A stretch of 13,175 nt of DNA from Rusavskia elegans (lineage: Eukaryota; Ascomycota; Lecanoromycetes; Teloschistales; Teloschistaceae). The notes below the pieces were generated by a model. The model did not search any database, was not told where the DNA came from, and saw nothing but the letters and a program-made list of their open reading frames with translations. Location: contig SAUG01000221.1 of the NCBI GenBank assembly GCA_011316305.1, positions 1 through 13,175 of the forward strand, read 5' to 3'. Positions 8,648-13,175 of the stretch are shown in pieces; within the stretch, counting starts at the first letter, position 1, and every line of letters begins with the position of its first letter. Made by a program: the position numbers and the translations under genes.

Positions 8648-10332
8648 ATGATGAAGTCCCTTCTCCTGCTCTCGCCTCTCATCTTCACTGTCGTATCCTC
8701 CCTCATCGTTCCCCGCAAAGTCAACTACGACGGCTACAAAGTCGTTCGCCTCTCGACTGGATCCTCTCTTCCAAAAGTGAAATCACTGATCAAGGACCTC
8801 TCTCTCTCAACCTGGAATGGCGGCCCTAAAGCAAACGCTGAGGTCGACATCGTTGTCCCAGCTGACAAGGTCGCCGAATTCGAATCCAGCACGGCGGACT
8901 TGGCGAAGACGGTGATGCATGAGAATCTGGGCGCTGCTATCGCGGAAGAGAGTGATGGCTCTGATTATAGAGGTATGTTGCTTGTTGTCCAGGGATGGTT
9001 TCAGATGAGTGTTGACGAAAAAATCAGTTGGTTCCGCCAATGCCTCGTGGTTTGACACCTACCACGCTTATAGCCAGCACCTCCAATTCCTCAATGATCT
9101 TGCTGCCACATACCCATCCAACGCAGAGGTCGTCACAATCGGCAATTCGCTCCAGGGGAGACCCATTACGGGGATCCATTTCTACGGGACTGGATTGAAA
9201 GGACAAAGGCCGGCGGTGGTGTTGCATGGGACCGTGCATGCCAGGGAATGGATTACGACTATGGTTTGTCTTTTCTATCTCCGGTTGTTCTTGGTAGTGA
9301 AGGGTTGAGCGGGCGGAGAGCACGAGAACACCAAAGCGAAACGGGAAAAGTGTTAATAAAATGAATAGGTGACGGAATACTTCGCCTACAGCTTCCTAAG
9401 TGGCCTCACGTCCAATAGCAGCGTTCGCGCCCTTTTGAACAAATACGACTACTATATCTTTCCCGTGGTGAATCCAGATGGTATGCGCTCCCTCTTCTAT
9501 CTAAACCTTCCCTGTCCTCCGTAGACTGACGGGACGCGATGGCATAGGCTTCGTATACAGCCAAACCAACGATCGCCTCTGGCGCAAGAACCGCCAGTCT
9601 ACCTCCGGCAGCAGTTGTTTAGGTCATGATATCAATCGCAACTGGAATTATCAGTGGGCCACGCCCGGTGGTGCGAGCGCCGATCCTTGTGCTCAGGACT
9701 TCAAAGGTCAGTATTCCGCCCTTCGAGACTCAGACTTGGTGTGCGTAAGCCCGACCAAGACGAGATACTGACGGATTGTGTGGGATGGTATAGGTCTCGC
9801 CCCGGCGGACGCGCCTGAAACGGTCGTCCTCGCCAACTTCGTCAATAAATTGGCGGCATCGGCACAGAAATTGAAGTTGTTCATCGATTATCATTCCTAC
9901 TCGCAGCTTTTCATGACTCGTAAGTGTTCCCTTTCCCTTTTGACCTTATCTATCCCTTTCCCTTTCACCTCACCTCACCACTCAAACTCCAGCACCAGCT
10001 AACCCCACCCCCTTCCCCCAGCATACGGCTACTCCTGCACCGTCCTCACCGCCAACAATGCCGAATACCAATCCCTCGCCCAGGGGGTCGCCGCCGCCAT
10101 CAAATCCGTCTATGGCACCGTCTTCAAAACCGGTCCCATCTGCCCCACCATCTACCAGGTTTCGGGATCCAGTGTCGATTATGTAGCGGACGTGACGAAG
10201 GCGCAGTATTCTTTTACGAGTGAGCTGAGGGACACGGGGAAATATGGGTTTGTGTTGCCGGCGAACCAGATTGCGCCGAGCGGGGAGGAGGCGTGGGCGG
10301 GGTTGAGGTATTTGTTGGGGAATTTGAGATGA
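8648..10332 (+). CDS. Secreted zinc metallocarboxypeptidase, M14A family, A-type (six exons)
   Basis: Exons 8648-8972, 9028-9263, 9369-9480, 9548-9706, 9794-9919, 10022-10332 join in phase into 422 residues, the normal size for fungal carboxypeptidase A. Introns are 55, 105, 67, 87 and 102 nt. Residues 1-18 form a signal peptide; 19 to about 108 look like the inhibitory propeptide; the catalytic domain begins near SWFDTYHAY. Zinc ligands are H179 and E182 (HAREW) and H311 (DYHSYSQ). R237, N254 and R255 (DINRNW) match the carboxylate-binding residues, Y364 (TIYQ) the mobile tyrosine and E387 (TSELRDTG) the catalytic glutamate. C248 and C272 can form the usual disulfide. V371 occupies the position of Ile255 in bovine carboxypeptidase A, so release of hydrophobic C-terminal residues from extracellular peptides is expected. 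Dermatophyte McpA is a relative of the same kind. Confidence 0.96.
9924..10020 (+). repeat. Pyrimidine-rich tract in intron 5 of the carboxypeptidase gene
   Basis: Most of this 102-nt intron is a C/T tract with loose CCCTTT and CCTCA repeats running into the acceptor. It is an extended polypyrimidine region with no other evident role. Confidence 0.55.
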
Positions 10333-10983
10333 TGGGGGCGGGAGAGGGAGGGAGAGGGGGTGATGATGGAGGAAGATGAGTGTGAAGCGATGGGACGACG
10401 CAGGTGGTACTGCTTCGATTGGAAAGCGCTGGAGCCTTAATACTCAAGGGTATCGTAGAATATCATTTTCACTCTTCAGCTCACCACCTCGATACTCCTA
10501 TTTATCAAGCAACCTATCGGGCAGTGACTGCCCGTCTACTGGAGTCTGGTCTCCGTGTTGAGGTGAGAACGGCAGAAAGGAATAGGGGCTACAGCCAAAT
10601 GTAGGGCTAGCCCTGATCACATTCTCACCCGAGTCCCCAGCTCTTGCTCACTACAACAATGATTACCATGTTCACGTTGGCTATCAAAGCTGGGTTTTAC
10701 GCCACAAAAACACTCGACATGGTCCTGTATCACCATGGATTCCTTGACAGTATATATACCAGCGCCTTATGACAAGGGACAAGTTTGTTCTCAGGTTTGA
10801 ACCCGGACAGTCCTGACTCTCACAATAATTCCTCAAGCCCTCTCTGGTAGGCTAATTTGTTACCGGTGGGAAGCTTGGTCATAATTCACTCAATCTCACG
10901 GATCGATGCGGTCTCCCAACCCTTTTCGAGTCATCAGCATATCATGAGCCTTGTCATTCTAGCAACCACTTATTTCATTTCTT
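10333..10983. other. Intergenic region after the carboxypeptidase gene
   Basis: The first 50 bases after the stop are almost pure G and A (GGGAGAGGGAGGGAGAGGGG and similar), then ordinary sequence follows. The right part should contain the promoter of the F-box-like gene, with a TATATATA run at 10751-10758. Small open frames show no protein character. Confidence 0.4.
10751..10758 (+). promoter_or_regulatory. TATATATA run, possible TATA element of the F-box-like gene
   Basis: The run lies about 233 bases before the start codon, farther than usual unless the leader is long. It is the best TATA-like element in this gap. Confidence 0.25.
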
Positions 10984-12009
10984 ATGTTCACTTTCCTACA
11001 GTCTAGATCTTACCTCCACCGCGATCAGGAAAGCTTGAATCCATTGTTGATATCTCCAGGATGGTGGGTGCCCAGTACACTAGCGTCAATCCCATACTGC
11101 TGTACTGATCATCGTCAGGCTTTTCGTTATCTTCTGGATCTACCACTCGAAGTACGGCAGCAGATCTACACGTTCTACTTGGATTCCCTGCCTCTCACCT
11201 ACCCCGATCTCCTCCCTCCTCTTCTTCTTTCTTCCCACCAACTACACGACGAAGCTTCCATTACCTGGCGTCTATCATGGCCAACCGCGCAGTTCAAATT
11301 CGGTGGCGTCAGACATCTTCTCCATTTCCTCACCAGTATCACACACCCGACTCTTTGCAAATTACGCCATGTCTCCGTGACGAATCATCCTCTCGCTCTT
11401 TCTCCGGAGTCACCGCACCCATCCATCATCTCTTACGATTCTCGTCAAGGCTTTGATTTTGATGATCTCCTTCCTCTCTTTCCTGGGCTCCAGCTTTCGA
11501 CCCTCACCATCTATGATCCCAATTACGGACACCAAGGTGCTAGAGATTGCCCAGAGACAGCGTATCATGCGCTTGGGGCTCTCATCCACTCCCAAGGATG
11601 GAAGGAACTCATCTACTTCATCCCTCGCGATTGGCCCTTGAGATCAGCCTACTGGCGTTTTCAGCCGCCCCAACCGAGCACCTGGGATGCCCTCATCAAG
11701 CGAAGAGACGGAATCCATTCTGGCGCTGGAGTGCAAATCTTCGGAGTCGATACGGCGAAGCGACGTAACCCAATATCATTTACATCTCCAACCAGTGAAC
11801 AAGAGACGACTGATGGGGACCAACAATACGAGCAGGTTGAAGTCCGGCTTACAAGAGGCCGGGACGTCAAATACGTTCAGGAAAGTGGGAAGTGCAACAG
11901 CACGATCGAGTACCTGTTCAAGAACTATACGTGGAAAAACATGCCACGATACAGGATGTATATGGGCGGAGCAAAGGATCCTAGGCACTACTGGTCTTGG
12001 TGTTCTTGA
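10984..12009 (+). CDS. Fungal F-box-like protein
   Basis: An uninterrupted ATG frame of 341 residues. Residues 47-68 (FRYLLDLPLEVRQQIYTFYL) match the F-box-like motif LLDLPxExRxxIY of large fungal families, followed by LLLSSHQLHDEA (81-92), which matches the usual LLxxCRQIxxEA segment. The rest (H-rich LRHVSVTNHPLA, then LQLSTLTIYDPNYG and a C-terminal YTWKNMPRYRMYMGG) has no domain I recognise. F-box proteins link substrates to SCF ubiquitin ligases through Skp1, but many fungal members are uncharacterised. The start is uncertain: 11064-11118 looks like a 55-nt intron (GTGGGT, CTGAT, CAG). If it is spliced, translation could start at the ATG at 11061 and continue directly into AFRYLLDLP, dropping the first 45 residues, which have little protein character. 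Confidence 0.75.
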   Translation: MFTFLQSRSYLHRDQESLNPLLISPGWWVPSTLASIPYCCTDHRQAFRYLLDLPLEVRQQIYTFYLDSLPLTYPDLLPPLLLSSHQLHDEASITWRLSWPTAQFKFGGVRHLLHFLTSITHPTLCKLRHVSVTNHPLALSPESPHPSIISYDSRQGFDFDDLLPLFPGLQLSTLTIYDPNYGHQGARDCPETAYHALGALIHSQGWKELIYFIPRDWPLRSAYWRFQPPQPSTWDALIKRRDGIHSGAGVQIFGVDTAKRRNPISFTSPTSEQETTDGDQQYEQVEVRLTRGRDVKYVQESGKCNSTIEYLFKNYTWKNMPRYRMYMGGAKDPRHYWSWCS

Positions 12010-12969
12010 TGCGGCCCCGTTAGGTAGCGACCTCCTCTCTTCCAAAGTCGCATTTCCAGGTCAACAGCTTCCTGCCTATGCAGCGTCATAAAATATACTC
12101 GCCTAATATAACCGCCCCCCAGGTACCCCGGGCACCCCAAAACATCCATGTGCCGGATGCAAAAACGGGTTTCTGATGAAAACTCTGCGCCTTAATCAAT
12201 CTATACCTGCACCGCTCGAACCGGATGCGCGAAGAGACGCGCATCGTTTTTCTGCGCTTTTGACTTATGTCCATTGCCAAATCTTTTTCCAATCGTTGGT
12301 ACCATTCTTTGATCGATTCCTAATTCTATATGGATTATCATGGCGATTGATCCCCTACGGCGTATCTTGCATCTATGGAGCCCAGCCCAGCACAGTACAC
12401 CTGGTACGCAACACCTGGCACGCAGCTGTGGAAGAAAATTCCACGACTAAGGCGCAGATGATGTTTGAATTATTTTTGGTATGGGTCGATGCTGGGTTCC
12501 CATGCTCGACAACAGAAAAAAAAGTAGCGAAGACTGTGGTACTGAGAATGAGGATGAAGACCATGAATAGAATGAGGGATATATATTTGCAAAAGTGATG
12601 CACATTACGTGTTGGTAGAGCCTGGTCGCTGAAGTGTTTCTTGGATGGTCATATATGGTGGTGATGGAGAAAGTCGGTTTTGAGAGAAAAGGTGTCGTCT
12701 TACGTTGGGCTTTCCTGTTGACGGCTGTTTTCAAGATCAATCTCGGTTGGTGAGCAGATATATCAACCATAGGCGCAACTGATAAGGATTCCATGTATTG
12801 GGATCAATAAGGTGGTTGGTTTCAAGTTGTTCGCTTCCAGGTCCTGTCAACCATCTACCAAATGTCCCACGCTTGGGAAATAAGGGATAGCTTTCTCGTA
12901 TACGACCTATCCATCCATCCACTCTCCACTCCTCCCCTCCTCCCGCTTTCTGTCCTAAACACCAAAGAC
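12010..12969. other. Convergent intergenic region between the F-box-like gene and the glutaredoxin
   Basis: About 960 bases between convergent genes. It contains an ATG-initiated plus-strand open frame (12176-12598, 140 codons) overlapped by a minus-strand frame (12447-12794); neither has a recognisable domain, and I do not call them genes. A perfect 8-bp hairpin lies at 12224-12245. Otherwise only 3' flanks are expected. Confidence 0.4.
12224..12245 (+). repeat. Perfect inverted repeat: 8-bp GC-rich stem, 6-base loop
   Basis: GATGCGCG and CGCGCATC flank the loop AAGAGA, and a run of five T begins two bases later (12247-12251). It has the form of an intrinsic terminator, but that mechanism is not expected for fungal RNA polymerase II, so it may be chance or an RNA structure in a 3' region. 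Confidence 0.5.

Positions 12970-13175
<206 letters not shown>

Noticed and set aside
12180..12251. tRNA gene or box C/D snoRNA
   Set aside because: A TGATGA and a B-box-like element are present, but there is no acceptor stem, no cloverleaf and no matching D box.
12176..12598. 140-codon plus-strand ATG frame
   Set aside because: No domain or family recognised, and a long frame on the other strand overlaps it. It would need a homologue or transcript to be called a gene.

Overview
The window looks like ordinary gene-dense chromosome from a filamentous ascomycete (Pezizomycotina). The evidence is short introns (49 to 155 nt) with GTATGT/GTGAGT-type donors and CTRAY branch points, purines at -3 of start codons, and protein families typical of such fungi: a TeaR/Mod5-like prenylated polarity protein, a secreted M14 carboxypeptidase, and fungal BTB and F-box-like proteins. 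I see no mobile element, CRISPR array, rRNA or tRNA, and no gene cluster with a shared pathway.

Layout, left to right. (1) Minus strand, cut by the left edge: N-terminal 118 residues of a mitochondrial membrane protein, possibly of the Aim18 / chalcone-isomerase-like family. (2) Plus strand, 801-2914: a 652-residue disordered protein ending in a CaaX box, best matched to TeaR. (3) A 1.2-kb gap with weak coding-like signal. (4) Minus, 4131-4964: two-exon, four-helix membrane protein of unknown function. (5) Minus, 5560-6277: SNU13, the L7Ae-family 15.5K protein of the spliceosome and box C/D snoRNPs, in six exons that join exactly into 126 residues. (6) Plus, 6776-7513: intronless BTB/POZ protein. 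(7) Plus, 8648-10332: six-exon secreted zinc carboxypeptidase of type A. (8) Plus, 10984-12009: F-box-like protein. (9) Minus, 12970 to the right edge: last exon of a dithiol-type glutaredoxin.

The genes look like independent housekeeping, polarity and secretion functions placed side by side. Two intergenic regions are likely divergent promoters (355-800, and 6278-6775, which holds a perfect 16-bp palindrome). The carboxypeptidase has a clear TATA box and, further upstream, four copies of the PacC core GCCAAG within 174 bp. The most useful new points are gene-model corrections: an upstream coding exon for the TeaR-like gene, the full SNU13 and carboxypeptidase splicing patterns, and two edge-truncated genes that a simple search for complete open frames misses. 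No new biological system is convincingly present.
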